In this document: positions 30,650-43,338 of the stretch, one piece after another
Position numbering within the stretch: position 1 is the first letter of the stretch
How the letters are laid out: every line of letters begins with the position of its first letter
From: Gracilaria domingensis
Taxonomy: Eukaryota > Rhodophyta > Florideophyceae > Gracilariales > Gracilariaceae
DNA length: 64,000 bases
Assembly: GCA_022539475.1 (NCBI GenBank)
Contig: VCMS01000265.1
Location: 1-64,000, forward strand
Reading direction: 5' to 3'
Position numbers and translations under genes: made by a program
Notes under the pieces: generated by a model
What the model saw: only the letters and a program-made list of their open reading frames with translations
Database searches by the model: none
What the model was told of the DNA's origin: nothing

Positions 30650-31603
30650 ATGAGCCCTAAAAATCACGGTGCTTCTGGAGACGATGGCAGAAGGCCGCCA
30701 TCGGACCAGCGGGGTCTCGGCTTGAGTAAAGGAGGGGCGGAGAAAAAATCAAATAAGCGCAGGGAGAAGCAGCGCTCCGAAAGAGTGGAACGAGCGTACC
30801 GAAGTATTACGACTCAGGATCAATCATCGACCCCTGCTGATCTATTGTGGATTCAAGCAATCTATCAGGAAGCAATGGGGACTTTGCCTGTTGGTGCGGA
30901 GACGCCGCCGGCGCCTCCACCAATTCTTGACCCGCTGCGTGAAAGCACACATTTGAACGTAGTCACCCCATCGTTACCTCCTCCCACACCAACTGCAAGT
31001 GCGAGCTCCCCGGCGATACCTCCTCCTGCAGGTGGTCGCTCTCTGGCGTTACATCCAACCCCCCCACTCCTCCCGATTGGGAGGAGTGGGGGTCCTGGGC
31101 CATCTTCCCTTTCATATCCTTGTCGACATTGCAGTAGAGTGTTTCACAGGCTCCAAACTCTTGAACGACATGTGCGCATAGTTCATGACGAAGGATTTCA
31201 CCGCCACTGCCCATACTGCAACTTTTCATCTCACAATGCGCAAATATTCGCGGTTCATGTACGCGTCTATCATCGTCACAGACATGCGCTAGCGCAAGGC
31301 GGTATGGCGGGAAGTGCGTCTCCAGCCGGAGGCGATGCAGGTGCTTCCGCCCCTTCATGTCCGCACTGTTATAATGACTATTCAAGTTTTGATAGTCTTG
31401 CACATCACGTGAGGCATGTTCACGATAGAGAGGATGGCGGTCGCCATTGCTTTGAATGTACCTTCAGAGCTGCTAACGCGGACGATTTCAGGACGCATCG
31501 TGCCGGTCATCGACGGAGGGGTGTCTGTCCGTCGTGCCGGACAACGGTTCCTTTGTCTCATTACGTCAATCACGTCAACAACTGTCGACGAGAAAACAAC
31601 TAG
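30650..31603 (+). CDS. C2H2 zinc-finger protein with five fingers
   Basis: 317 codons from ATG 30650. The frame is open from an ATG at 30548, but the basic, disordered start MSPKNHGASGDDG is more natural. Residues 30-50 are very basic (nuclear-localisation-like) and 84-150 Pro-rich. Fingers: 158-179 (CRHC...H...H), 187-208, 237-258, 267-287, and a last C2HC-type at 293-312 (CPSC...H...C). Fingers 1-2 and 3-4 form two similar pairs, so the region may have duplicated. It is probably a DNA- or RNA-binding nuclear protein. Some non-LTR elements carry similar fingers before a reverse transcriptase, but none follows here. Confidence 0.7.
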   Translation: MSPKNHGASGDDGRRPPSDQRGLGLSKGGAEKKSNKRREKQRSERVERAYRSITTQDQSSTPADLLWIQAIYQEAMGTLPVGAETPPAPPPILDPLRESTHLNVVTPSLPPPTPTASASSPAIPPPAGGRSLALHPTPPLLPIGRSGGPGPSSLSYPCRHCSRVFHRLQTLERHVRIVHDEGFHRHCPYCNFSSHNAQIFAVHVRVYHRHRHALAQGGMAGSASPAGGDAGASAPSCPHCYNDYSSFDSLAHHVRHVHDREDGGRHCFECTFRAANADDFRTHRAGHRRRGVCPSCRTTVPLSHYVNHVNNCRRENN

Positions 31604-32058
31604 ATCTCAATTTGATGAGAAGAGGGTTTCAAAAGGTTTTATTAATACTGTCAGTCCTGTACAGTCATGAAGAGCTCCGGACAAAGGATAGTAAGCGGAG
31701 CAGCCAATCGCCGCTCCAGCCGAGTGTTACAGATAAGCAGTAGAGATCAAAAGATGTGCTCGGAGCTCGCAGGCCCTAAATTGACGGGTGTAAGCACCAT
31801 CTTTGACCGGGAGATGCGGGTGTTGACTTTATTTCACACACGCCATGCGTGACGTAAAAAAAAATAGCGTATGTGTGTGGACATCCACTTTAATTACTCG
31901 CTATGGTACAATGACTGAAACGAAGAAAACGCATGAAACTTTGTTTCTGGCCAATTTGGGCCTCACGACCAAAGTTACAGAGCTCTGAAAACGCTTTCGT
32001 CGGCACTTTACGGTGTCAGAAACGGAGCTCCAGGTTTCAAGATATGAACCGAACACTA
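31604..32058. other. Stretch without a recognised gene
   Basis: Separates the C2H2 gene from the convergent transposase remnant; nothing else noted. Confidence 0.35.
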
Positions 32059-33704
32059 TCAATCTCTCCGGACCCAATTACTGCCGCAGTCGAAGTAAGC
32101 CTGCGCAAGTTCAGTATCGTTTGAGTAGTAACGCTGCAGCACGTTTATAACGAGATAGTTCTTCCTGTTTCCTTCTTGCGCAGAGGGAACCAGTCCCAAT
32201 TCTTTCCAAACTGCTGTTGACTGATGCAAATTGGCGTCAAAAGTCGCGGTCAGCAGTGTAGCAATGGTTACGTTTTTCTTTAATAAAGTGAACGACTCGT
32301 GCTCTGTGTCGGACGAAAACGCTTTTGTCTTCATGATACCCGAGTGTGACGCGTCAAATGAAACACATGATACTTAGTTATACGAAACGAGCTCGGTACC
32401 GAGACAAATGCAGTTAAAACCTTCTTCCACTCTGCCCACATTACTCGAGAAGACGGTATCACATTGTTACTGTTCGAACTATCATGTATGACAGTCATCA
32501 TTTCCGCAGGAGTTTTAACATCTCTCTCCTTCAATTTTCTCTTTACAAGACCAAATGCGCCATCACAGACGTTCTTCGTATGTCCCGCCACCAAGAAATG
32601 AAGCGTTACTCGAGATTCTTTTCCAGATATCACCCTCCAAGCCAGGTAGAAAAGCATGTATTTGTTTTTGTTCTGTGCCGAACAATTATCAGCGTGAAGA
32701 GAGAGCTCTTTGACATTTGTACGATCCTGTTTAAAGCTTTCAATTGTGTGATGTAGCATCGATCCCACCTCATTTGTTGTCTTGTTGCCCGGCCAGTGGC
32801 CCTCAGGAAGCCCATACACGTTTGTATGTCCCACATTACTAATATGTACACCGAAGAAATCAAACTTTAGAGCGGTAACGAAATGTAACTGCCCTGGCTG
32901 CCGCAAGAGATGCGGCAGTAAGACTTTTTCCGCATAATCAAACACCAAATGCAGTGATGTTCGCATAGTTCTTGCTCGCCCGTGAACTTCCTTGTAGTAC
33001 TTAAATTCGACTACAGCCTCTCTACGGTGCTTTCCGAGGGCTTTACGAAGTGCTTCTTGAGTCGTTGCGTCCGCGGTATTCTGTAGAGTGTTACGAAGTT
33101 TCGTGCAAGTGTCACAAAAATCGCTACCCTTCTTCATGATCCGAAGTGTAGGATAGTTCAGTTTCCAAACCTTGCAAAACGAATTCTTAACTAATGGCAT
33201 GTCTGGCCGTTTCATCGTCACTGGTTTTTCGTCGAAGTACGCATCCATGATTGCTCCCCATTCGAAGGTATATTTGTCAAACACAGAGGCTGTTGTGGTA
33301 GCACTCGGCAAGAACAAAACTGGTCGCTTTTCGGACCACCCTCGCCCTGTCGGACATGCCATTGCATGGAGCTCAGCCTATCTGCGTAGAAAGGACAACG
33401 CTATGATGGATTGGGGAGACAAGAAACCCTTTCTTCTGCTGCTTTCTTTTGCAGAAGGCAACGTGAATGATTCCTTTGAAACAACTTCTGTTGCAAATGA
33501 TGTTACTGTGCGCGGATGGAGCTGTGTAATCGCGGAGAAAGCGTTGAGGCACAAACCAATTCCCCTTAACGCGTACTTTGTAGTAACCCTTAGCTTCTCA
33601 GCCATTCGCTGCCTTTTGCGTTGATGCGCCCGGTGAGCATGGCCTCCCATGAGCTCATTTGCAGATCCCGGTGGTGCTGCCAATGCCAACAAAATGCATT
33701 TCAC
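32059..33704 (-). pseudogene. Decayed DDE-type transposase with DUF7869-like core
   Basis: The main frame (33362-32331) carries CDTCTKLRN, a hydrophobic core strand, LHADNCSAQNKNKYMLFYL and FLVAGHTKNVCDGAFGLVK. These motifs mark DUF7869-type proteins, an RNase-H-like group that I infer to be transposase-derived. Upstream in the same frame, up to 33704, is the usual N-terminal region (GGHAHRAHQRKRQ, SFLRR-AELHAMACPTGRGW), cut by one TAG at 33378-33380 where relatives have Tyr. At 32331 the frame ends in TGA while a start codon overlaps it (ATGA); the C-terminal part follows in another frame to 32059. So there is one stop and one frame change. No element ends were found. Confidence 0.65.
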
Positions 33705-33785
33705 TGTAGTGGTTCGTTGAGCTTCTGTCCTGGACGCAAAGCTTATGGCCAGCTGAATGCTTCCTTGAAAGCCACACTGTGGGTC

Positions 33786-34031
33786 TCAGTTACACTTCGA
33801 AATATACTTTGCGTGGTGATGGAGGGCGTAGTATTCAGTTCGCTGATCAACTTTTGGAGAATCGCTGTCCGATTGCGCCTGCTTAGTCGCTTGCGTTTCA
33901 ATCTCACGCTCTTCCTCATCGCTATGCTCGTCGTTGCTGCTGTCTGTAGCGAGAGGTGGTGGTGTACCACAATCTTGTAAGTCGCGCTCTTGAATGGATT
34001 CAACATCGCACAAGAAGTGGGTGCTGTCCAT
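33786..34031 (-). CDS. Possible acidic N-terminal exon of the DUF7869-like gene
   Basis: About 80 codons rich in D, E and S (DEEEREIETQATKQAQSDSD), directly upstream of the decayed transposase on the same strand. Acidic leaders of this sort are common upstream of such cores, but no splice site was established. Confidence 0.25.
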   Translation of the reverse strand: MDSTHFLCDVESIQERDLQDCGTPPPLATDSSNDEHSDEEEREIETQATKQAQSDSDSPKVDQRTEYYALHHHAKYISKCN

Positions 34032-35374
34032 GACGCAGAAAGTTGGGGTTCGCGCTGGTTGGAATGTGAACCACCAACTCTGCTCGCCAAATCATTTACG
34101 CTATATCTCCGTCATCGCTCGGAGTTATTTTTGGAACCTCATGTATCGCATGAAATATAGTTTAAATTTTCTACGAATTGTAGAATCTATGTTAGAAACA
34201 GACTGCATCATGAGAAAGCCCTTGAGCAGTGCTTTCGAGTGATATGCATATCTTTTGGTACTCCAAAAGTACCATAACGAGTATTTAAAATGGAAGACTA
34301 CACATGTGTGCCTAGGAGTAGCGCTTACTGTAAATTCATATATTAAATATTTGCAGAACGCAGAAAACAAAGTGACAGTTCACGTTGGCCTTAATTAAAT
34401 CTTCTTCTTGTCACGTAATCTCCAACATCATTGACAATATCCGATATTTCTTGCAACTGGAGATAAAGGTCGCGAACTTTCTCATTTCAATAGAATCAAA
34501 AGACGTTTATCTCCGTGATTAGAGCAAACAGAGCTTCAATTTTGGCAAGGCTCAGAAGAGAACTACAATCTCTCTTGAACTCAAAACTAAAATTCACTAA
34601 TACTCTTTACGGTTCTTTATATTAGGGAGTGTTACAAGCGGTATATACGCTTAAAAACGTGATACTCCGCCTGTTCAAGCTAATAAACTAAAGAACCTCT
34701 CGCACTTTTTCATGATTTCTCTACGTACATGTTACGATCTTGTACTTCACTACACTGTGTAAGCTTCTCGAAGAATAACTTTCTGAGAGAAAAAAGATAT
34801 TGGAACTTCAAAATAGTGGATGCGGCGTACATACCGCGTTATCTTTTGGAAAGAAAAGATACCGTTTGGAAGAAGTTGAGCATATACCCGGCTGAAACTG
34901 TGCCATATTTGCAGTTCGCGTGACAGGACTTGTAGAAAAATTCATAATGCAAGAGCAAGCATGGTTGACAATACAAGAAAGCATCGGGTGACAAGCAGAG
35001 AGTTTCTTAGGCCTCCTTCTCTCATGCAAGGCGCTCTTAGTGACATGGTCACTGCCCGCATCCCCCCGTAGGACGCAAGTTTCGGTTGATCACGTGAGCT
35101 TCTTTAATCTGGAGCAAAGTGCATTCTTTACGGAGCTCAGGGCACGAGATCTTCGTTTAACCAAAGAATGGTAATATAAATAGGCGGCATGCACATGACT
35201 AAAAGTGCAACTGGCAGCGCCGAAGCTAAACCTCAACTGGTGACATGTACAAAATGATTTGATTTTAGGCCACAACAAAAATCGTCCAAAAGGCCTGCCT
35301 GGACCATTTGACGATGGTAGGACAGTACTCTCGTGATGTCACTGGAAAGGGACTTTTATAGTTCGCTAGTTAAA
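34032..35374. other. Stretch without a recognised gene
   Basis: AT-rich in its first part. No repeat or coding frame stands out by eye. Confidence 0.35.
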
Positions 35375-35502
35375 GAGCTCTCGGTCAAGATTTTTATGTG
35401 TCGGTAGGTAGGGGCGACGAGATCTGGACATGGATCTCGTCGTGCTGATGGAAACCGTCCATTAGCACACATAACACTCGTCGACAGAGGGGTGCTGCTC
35501 CC
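35375..35502 (+). repeat. Direct repeat, copy 1 (about 128 bp)
   Basis: Matches 35750-35878 at roughly four positions in five. It contains a palindrome, GCGACGAGATC...GATCTCGTCG, and the phrase GCTGATGGARACCGT. Two such copies 375 bp apart resemble the ends of a very small element or a duplicated structured sequence. Confidence 0.65.
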
Positions 35503-35749
35503 AAAGGCAGGGAGGGTTAATAAAAGAAAACCAACACAGCGTAACAGAATGCTAGCTCCCGAGGTTGTTGGTGACCGCAACAATAATGGTGTCCGAAGGA
35601 GCAAAAAGGTGAATAAGCAAGCGGCAACGATGCAGAGGAACATCCGCCAGAGATTGCGGTACAGATCATCATTAGCTACCGCGTGTCATTTGCTTACAAA
35701 CATCCACTTCTTGGTTCCCCCAAAATCCTATTATAATTCGATATTTGTC

Positions 35750-35878
35750 GATCACTCGCTCAAGATCTTTTTGTGTCCGTAGATAGAGGCGACGAGATCC
35801 GGACATAGATCTCGTCTTGCTGATGGAGACCGTACATCAGCACACACAATACTCCTCGATAAAAGAGGTGCTGCTTCC
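35750..35878 (+). repeat. Direct repeat, copy 2 (about 128 bp)
   Basis: Partner of copy 1, with the same internal palindrome around GACGAGATC. The order of motifs is the same in both copies. Confidence 0.65.
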
Positions 35879-36100
35879 ATCCCGCTCGCGAAATCACCTA
35901 ATGATTGAGCTGTTTTAAATTCGAGACGCACGTTGCAGTCTACCGACGTTTATGACCATTAAAACCTTCAACTTTTGTGTTGAATCCTCTTCGAAAAAAG
36001 GAAAAGAACGTCAAGAGAATGGTTTCATGAGTTTTCACAAAACAGACAAAGACAGTTTTTGTCTGTTGTACTTCTGTTTTACTTTGATGAGATTCTTTTT
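35879..36100. other. Left flank of the minus-strand gypsy element
   Basis: Ends in a run of T just before the LTR. No other feature was seen. Confidence 0.4.
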
Positions 36101-36652
36101 TGCGCCGTCAAGCAAAAACGTCCTAGAGGCGCGATCCGAGTAAGTTCGTGAGCGAACCGTGTAGTCCCGCGATCCATTCGGGCATACGTTTATCGTGTAG
36201 AAGCGAACCCCAGCACTGGGTGGTCCTACACCTACTGGGCAGTGTAGAGCTTCAAATGCGGTTGGGATACGCACATTGAGTCCGAACGGCTTGTAATTTT
36301 AGTACTTGTCGCGCACGGTATAGCATCGCAAGTCTGCTTGAGCGCAGTAGTAGTTTGGGACGGTGACGCTTCCTTTTTACTATTTTGGTGTATGGGAAGA
36401 GCTGATGTACATAAGTAGCGCTTCGAAGCTACGTCTCACTGCGTACAGTCCAAATCGGCATCGTTTCCACGGGGCAAAAGTATATGGAGCTGGAAGGATT
36501 GTCGTCTTTCTATAACTATGCTACGTATTAGAATCTATCGCACAGTCTGCACGGTGCGCCATCTCTGCACACGTGAAACACCTCGCGCTCCCTGCCAGTC
36601 TATGATACCAACCCTTCATACCTGCTACTCCGATCGGATCTACAATACTACA
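36101..36652 (-). repeat. Left LTR of the minus-strand gypsy (3' LTR in element sense)
   Basis: Runs from TGCGCCGTCA to ACTACA. It shares TCCTAGAGGCGCGATCCGAG and GAGTCCGAACGGCTTGTAA with the right LTR. Confidence 0.75.
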
Positions 36653-39501
36653 GACCACCTCGTAGAGTCCGTGACGTCCGCGTCCTCGCAAGGAGATCCA
36701 TTCGTATAGCGTCTTTCAACGAGAGCGGCGATGCGTTGCTCACTCGAAGTTAGCGGTTTACAGATGCGGTCGTCACTGATAACTCCCTTAAGACATGTGA
36801 ATGCGTAATTTCAATGCTGTCCGAACGGTATTCAGGCGCATGAAGCGAAGCGCGACTCACTGGTTTTGGAATGTTGGAAAAGACTCGTTTGTTGGCGCAA
36901 ACACGATGCGCCACTGACGTCTGAACCGTTCGAGAGGATGTACTGAAGAGGCGGAGTCCGGTCGGATTCCTACAAGGCCCGCACGAGATGATTCTTAGAG
37001 AGAGCATCCAAACGAAACCGAGCGGAGCTTAAGTAATTAGTAAGTGCGCAATAACCAAAGCTCGATTGAATTAAAAGAGTCACAAAGTGAAACCGGTCCC
37101 CTTCATATACCATATCGAGTTCCCAATTGGTGTCATTCCCGATTCTCGTTTCGGTTACGTGCATGCGTGCTAGCGACCAATTCTGGTGATAATAGATATC
37201 CGAACGGTGCTCCAAAGTTGTCAACGAAACCACTCAAGACACTCCAATGCGAATGGAGTCATTTGCATTCCTGTCAGGCTTTGATCTCTCCGAGTGGTGC
37301 TGATCAGGTCTTGATAGCGCTCTGGAGCGACAAGCGCAATGACGTAACCGTTAGGCCATGGCAACTTCTTTTGCACCGTCCGAAACATCCGCGGAGAGAA
37401 GGTTCCGATTCGGATATGGGTTATATCCACTCCGGAACAAGGCCTATGTCGGTTCCTATCAGGTGTTAATATGAGAGTTTCACCGCTTTCACTGAGCGAC
37501 AATACCGTTCGGAAGATGCGCCACAGGACTCGAAGCTCACAGCGTTCCGTTCGGATCTATGCGAAGAGTACCATTCGCATTAGCGAGAAATATGAACCAT
37601 TCGGAGCTCGAAGAGTGTCCCCAGAAGAAGACCACCATAACCGTTCGGGAAACTCTGCCTCCATTCCAGCTCCCTTTCGTTCATACAGCAGGAGATCCGC
37701 TGCCTGACGAGCGTTCTTCTTCACCGCCATGGTGATTCCAATCCGATCGGAATTGTTCATCGCGCGGCACTGCGAGAGCGTCGCCGATGATACCGTAGAG
37801 AGCCCGAGCACCCGTGCGGACTATGCGCCGTGCACGCGTGCTGCGCGCGCGCACATTGCGCTTTGCCCGAGTGCCGGGCGGCGGCGGTGGCGCTCAAAAA
37901 ATTACGAATCAATCCGGGCCGGAGTGCATGCGCGCCGCGCCCCAGCGAGTAACGGATTCGGTATACAGTAATGCACGTAGCGGCGCCCACGTGCAAATCA
38001 AAAAATTACCAAGTATTTGACGGTGCGGGGAGTCAAAATCGGGCATTTTCAAAGCCTAAAACGCCAACGTTCCGGAGATACCAGCCCAATACTGAATCAG
38101 CGTTTTTGACCCCGTACGGGCAAGCAATTTCCGCGACGGATTTTTTTATTCGCCTTGCAAGTAACCGTGCGGTGCGGCGGCGCGCATGCGCGGCATACGC
38201 TTGATGAGGGCATGCCCTTTGCGTGGCGCTGTACTTAGTTTCCATTCTGGCGCTTGCGTCTGCGTCGCACGCGTTGCTCTGCTCGGTACTGGAACTCAGC
38301 GGGGGGTCACCTCTTGCACCGCTGATCCGTCTCAGTCGGCGTGGGCGCGGTGTCGATAGAGTTGACCACGCGTACATGTGACGTACGATAGAGGTACGCT
38401 AGGCCGTTCGGTGTCGCTGTAGCGATGTTTCAGACACCAAGGCGCCGTCGCAGAGCGCATCCAAGGCCGCTCAGAGTACAAAGCCCAGAAAGGGCGGGGC
38501 GGAGCCATGCCCAATTTCCGTTCGTTAAACGTCTTCCAAACCACGCTGGGGGACCTAGGGGCCGTTCGGAGTTGCTGAGGCGACGGGTACAAGGCCGCAG
38601 GCCTTCGAGGGGGGCAGCAGAGGCCGACTGGAGTACGAAGCCCCTCGAGGGCGGGGGGAGACTATGTCAGTCTTCCGTGCGGAGAACTCGCTACGTAGTG
38701 AACTCGCGCAGTGACTCCATATCTCGTCCTTCCACGGCGGTCGGAGTAATTGCCCAAGCAAAGTGCGGGACCGAATAGCTCCAAGTTACAATAGTTAGCA
38801 GATCAGTTCTGTTCAGGGATCCAGGGACCGTCATACTGCAGAGAACCGTTCGGAAGTCAAGGAATTTGGGGAGTGATCCCCCCCTTTTAGATTAAGACGA
38901 CTCCGTTCGGCTAACGCGTTTCCAGTAGCGCGCGAGAAAGTGCTGCGGGATGTTTTCCGGGAGTTCCCAGGAGTCACCCGCAGCACCATATCCGTACCAC
39001 CGTACACGGTAAACCATTCCGTGCGGAGGGCCATCAAAGACTTCGTGAGCCATGATCTTTTACACGACTCCGGTGGTATCCGAACGGTGTTCTGCGGATG
39101 CAAATGGTTCAGTTGGGGTGTTAGTTGATTCCGAAACGGGTTCATCGACAAGTGGGCCATCCGGGTCGGCTTGTACGCTGCCGTTCGGTAGTCACTGGTT
39201 GTGACGATATTCGAGTGGGAGCGAGAGTGACGCGGTCGAGGCTGAGGGTGTCGTGTATACCGTCAAAATCGATTGTGACAGTTGTGTCTGAAGCGGAAAC
39301 GACCTTGCAGGGTCTTTTTGTCTTTGGCTACAGCTTCCGTGACGTACGTTCGTGTTCTTCAAGAACTCAACCCGTCGGAGTAGTCTTCGGGCGGTCGAGA
39401 AAAAGTTCCTCTCCGGCCCAGAACTGTGGCGTCACTCGTACGGCTCTGTGAAAGTCCTCCTTGTACCGGCTTTGTGCGTTAGTGAGACGGTTCCTCGCGG
39501 A
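36653..39501 (-). other. Non-coding 3' region of the gypsy element, rich in CCGTTCGG
   Basis: About 2.8 kb between the integrase and the LTR, without a domain that I recognise. It holds about 16 CCGNNCGG sites, most of them CCGTTCGG or its complement. GC-rich blocks lie near 37800-38000 and 38400-38700. It could be an extra region of the kind seen in some large gypsy elements (a lost gene or long untranslated part) or captured host DNA. Confidence 0.5.
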
Positions 39502-40396
39502 TTATATCGTAGCCTTTAGGAGGCGTAGAGTGTAACGCTTCATCTGCTCCGGCGTAGGTTGCGTCGGCGTAGCAGGATCCGTAGCGGAGCTGGGCTCGTC
39601 AAGCACAACGTTCGGTGGTACACGAGCTAGCGCCAAGTCGAATGCTGTGGTGCCCGTGCTTCGGTGAGCTTGTAGATTGTATCCGTACGTAAGTGGCTGT
39701 ACGTATGCGTGCCAGTTCCACTGGTGATCCGCAACGTAATGTCGACAGCGCTGCACCAGCGTACGATTGAACCGTTCGGCCTGGCCATTCGTCTGAGGAT
39801 GGTATGCCGTGGTGGTAACGTGTTTCGTACCCAGCGAACGACACACTTCCTCGAAGAACATCGCGACGAATTGAGGCCCGTTATCGGTGAGTAAGTAGGT
39901 AGGGATCCCATACGTATAGACCCAGTTCTCCAGAAATTTTGGCCACAACTGAAGCAGTGGTAGACCGTAGCGGGATAGCTCTGCAGAGCTTTGTGAACCG
40001 GTCGGTGATCACCAAGATGTATTCAGCGCCGTTCACGGACTTCGGGAACGGACCGACAATGTCCATGGCCACGAATTCGAGTGGGCCCGATGCGGGGAAT
40101 AGCTTCAATCGCTTCTGATGGCGATGTCGTGTACCGCGGACAGCGGAACACGAACGGCAATCCCGAAAGGTTTGATATACATCGTTGGCCATCTGTGGCC
40201 AGTAAACGTCCCTGCGGAGAGTGTTGAACATACGAGTTCCGCCCGGGTGTCCTTCCAAGCGCAAATAGTGCGATAGAGAGAGCACGCGCGGAAAAAGTGC
40301 GCGGGGCACCACCTTCTGCAGTGCTCCGTCAAGCGGCGAGCGGCGGATGAGCACTCCGTGTCGGTTGAAGTCAAAGAGGGTAATACCGTTTCCCAC
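39502..40396 (-). other. Integrase region of the gypsy element (fossil)
   Basis: Shows the zinc-binding HHCC part (HPGGTRMFNTLRRDVYWPQM and CRSC) and core motifs AMDIVGPF, LLTDNGPQF and YHPQTNGQAERFNR. This is the chromosomal insertion enzyme of Ty3/gypsy elements. Confidence 0.85.
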
Positions 40397-40431
40397 GTCC
40401 TCCGTACGGACTTGCAGTACTCATCCTCATC

Positions 40432-41965
40432 CTAAGCTCGAATTATCTCTTCCACAATGACCGGTTGGACTTCCGTTTCCTCCTCCACTATGGCCATAAC
40501 TTCAGGGCATCCGATCGGTGCATTCTCGTCGCACCAGTCAACTGCGACATCCTTAATGACTTCGCAGTCGACAATGACATCCGCTATGAGGTCTCCATCA
40601 TATTCCGTTTGGTCTGTGAACAAGAGACAAGTAATCTCCTTGTCAAGAGAAGTCTCGTCTTCACCGCCCGTTTGGATTCGTGAGAGCGCATCAGGAGCCC
40701 GGTGTTTCATTCCCGGTCGGTGTACGACATCAAATTCGTACTCCATGAGACGAAGTCACCGTCGAGCGAGCCGTCTGGAGGCATCCGCCAGATTGAGTAT
40801 CCACTTCAGCGCGTGGTGATCCGTTCGGAGCGTAAACCTTCCCATCTCTAGATACAGGCGGAGGTGCAATATTGCCCATACTAACTCGAGGCATTCCAGT
40901 TCGGTTGTGGAGTAAGTCCGTCCGGCTTTCGTCAAAGAACGACTCCTGTATCCGATAGGGAGAATATCACCGGCCGGTTGCTTGTGTAACAAGACGCACC
41001 CGACTTGTTTGTCACAGGCGTCAGTGTCCAGAACGTACGGCATATCCTGACGTGGAACGGCTAGGATAGGAGGCCGTATTAACCGTTGACGGAGCTCGTC
41101 AAATGCTTCATATTCCGTATCGTTGAGTGTCTCGAAGTCGACCGGTTGGCCTTTCTCGAGTTTGCGTTTCAGAGGAGCCGCAATTCGGGCAAAGTTCTGC
41201 ATGAAACGTCGGAAGACGTTGCAGAGTCCCAAGAACGACCAAAACTCCGTTAGGTTGGTGGGTGGTTTAGCCGCTCGGATAGCATCTTGAGTCTTCGTAG
41301 AAACCTGAAGCTTTCCCGGGCGTATGACGTGGGCCACGTAATCCACAGTACCACTAAAGAAGTAGCACTTATCCCGACGTAGAGTTATTCCAGCAGATCG
41401 AAGGAGCGATATGATATTCCGAACATGATCGTAATGTTCAGGAACCGTGCGGGAGTAGATGATTAGGTCATCAAGATAGACTAACGCGTACTGCCATTTC
41501 ACACGAGACAGTATGATATCCACCGCTCTCTAGAAGGTCACTGGTGCTTTCTTCAATCCGAATGGAATTCGAATATACCGATACAGTCCCATGTGGGAAG
41601 CAAACGTGGTCTTATCCCGGTCGGCTTCATCCACTTCGGTCTGCCAATATCCACTGTTGGCGTCCAGGGTGGAGAATATCTTCGCCTCCGCGAGTGAATC
41701 GATACACTCGTGCATTCTCGGTAATGGGAACGTGTCCCGAACGGTAACTGCGTTAAGAAGGCGGTAGTCTACACAAAAGCGCAGATTGCCGTCCTTCTTC
41801 TTAGCGAACACGACCGGGCTCGCCCACTCGGCCGAAGAAGGCTCAATTACACCCATCTCCAGCTGCCTCGTGACCTTCATCCGTTCGAGTTCGCGACGCG
41901 CAGGACCCGCTCGGTATGGCATCTGGTAGATAGGTTTCGTACCAGGTTCCAATTGGATCCGGTGC
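40432..41965 (-). other. Reverse transcriptase and RNase H region of the gypsy element (fossil)
   Basis: RT motifs FCVDYRLLNAVTVRD, LDANSGYWQ, IPFGLKKAP and the catalytic VYLDDLIIYS lie at about 41470-41800. RNase H motifs DTDACDKQVGCVL, STTELECLELVWA and TDHHALKWIL lie at about 40790-41040. Confidence 0.9.
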
Positions 41966-42315
41966 TTCGCGGCAGCGATACGCCCTAGATGGCAGTCCCA
42001 CATGTTCCGAAAAGGTCTGAGCAGCTCGATAACATTTTCCCGCTCGGAGGCAAACTCAGACGACAACTGTACCTTAGAGATCCAGTCATCTTCTGGGTCC
42101 GACGGTGGCTCTTGTCCGTTTGGTTTATCCGTCTGTGTATCGGAAAGAGACTCAGAGTTGGGGTTCCCCTCCTTAGTTTCGTCGCTCCGAGACGAAAGTT
42201 GCAGAGTTATCAGAGCGATAGGAGATGGTAGGGCTAGACCAACGACTATGCCTTTGTGAAGGCGTACCGGACGGTCGGAAAAGTTAGACACCTGAACAAA
42301 GGAAGGGATATCCGG

Positions 42316-43338
42316 TCAGAGTTCCATTACACCGTTAGCAAGAAGAGTGAGCTCTTTTCTATGAGCCGTACGGTGGTGTCCTTGAATAAATATCAGACCA
42401 GCGGCCTTGGTGGTTACCAAAACGTGAGATTCCGACATCGGAGGTATCGTAACCGGGCGGGCAACGCGAATCTTATTTGACGGCTTCGTGCGGTCCGTTG
42501 TAGAAGAAGGGTTTTGAGGGTATCCAGGCGGAGTTGTACTTCGCCCAGATGCGGATTGAATAGCCACGGGGTGTGAGTGCCGTAGCATTACAGTCCGTTT
42601 CGGAGATAGAATCGCCAAAACATATCTGTCGATAAACGAGGTACCGAGAAGGCAGCTGACCGCAAGTTTGCTGGCTACAAAGAACGGTACCCGTACGTGC
42701 AGAGCTACAATTCGTACCAGAAGAGGTACAACACCGAGAATGTCCATCCGATTACGGGAAGCATCCGTAATGTTCTTGACCTTTCGTGGTTGTAGATGCG
42801 TCTTCCAGTGCGGTGGGAGGTGCTGCTCATGGATGAGATTTGGGCCGGCGCCAGTGTCGAGAACGCCCGTAAGTGGATACATTACCGATCGGGAAAAGCC
42901 GACGGAGAAATTCAGTTTAGAATGGACGCTGCTCATCAACATAACTGGCGTGGCCGACTCGCATTCATCCAAAGCGTGTAAAAGCGACTGTTCGTCTGCA
43001 TCGGAGGCAGGATCCGTACAGTCCACTTTGGTGAGGCGCTTCGGCCCTGAAGGACGGTGCGCATATACGCGTCCTCCGTTCCGTTTTCCTGCTCCACTGC
43101 TGCGTTTTCCTCGACAAACGTGGCCGGTTGGGGAGCAACAGAGCGTCCTACAGGAACAGCAGGGACAGGCGTGGCCGAACGTACACCACTGGAAATCCGA
43201 GCGGAGCCGCCACGGTTGTAGTACCCCTCCTCTCGACGGAGATGGTAGTTCTTCTCCCGTGCGGCAAAAAGAGCTTCTCGAACACCGGGCGTGATCATCT
43301 TGCAATGATCCGGTTCCCTGGAAAGTCAGATCCGACAC
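42316..43338 (-). other. Protease region of the gypsy element (fossil)
   Basis: The retropepsin-like active-site phrase GVLDTGAGPNLI lies at about 42830-42870, followed by the strand pattern expected of an aspartic protease. Confidence 0.75.
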
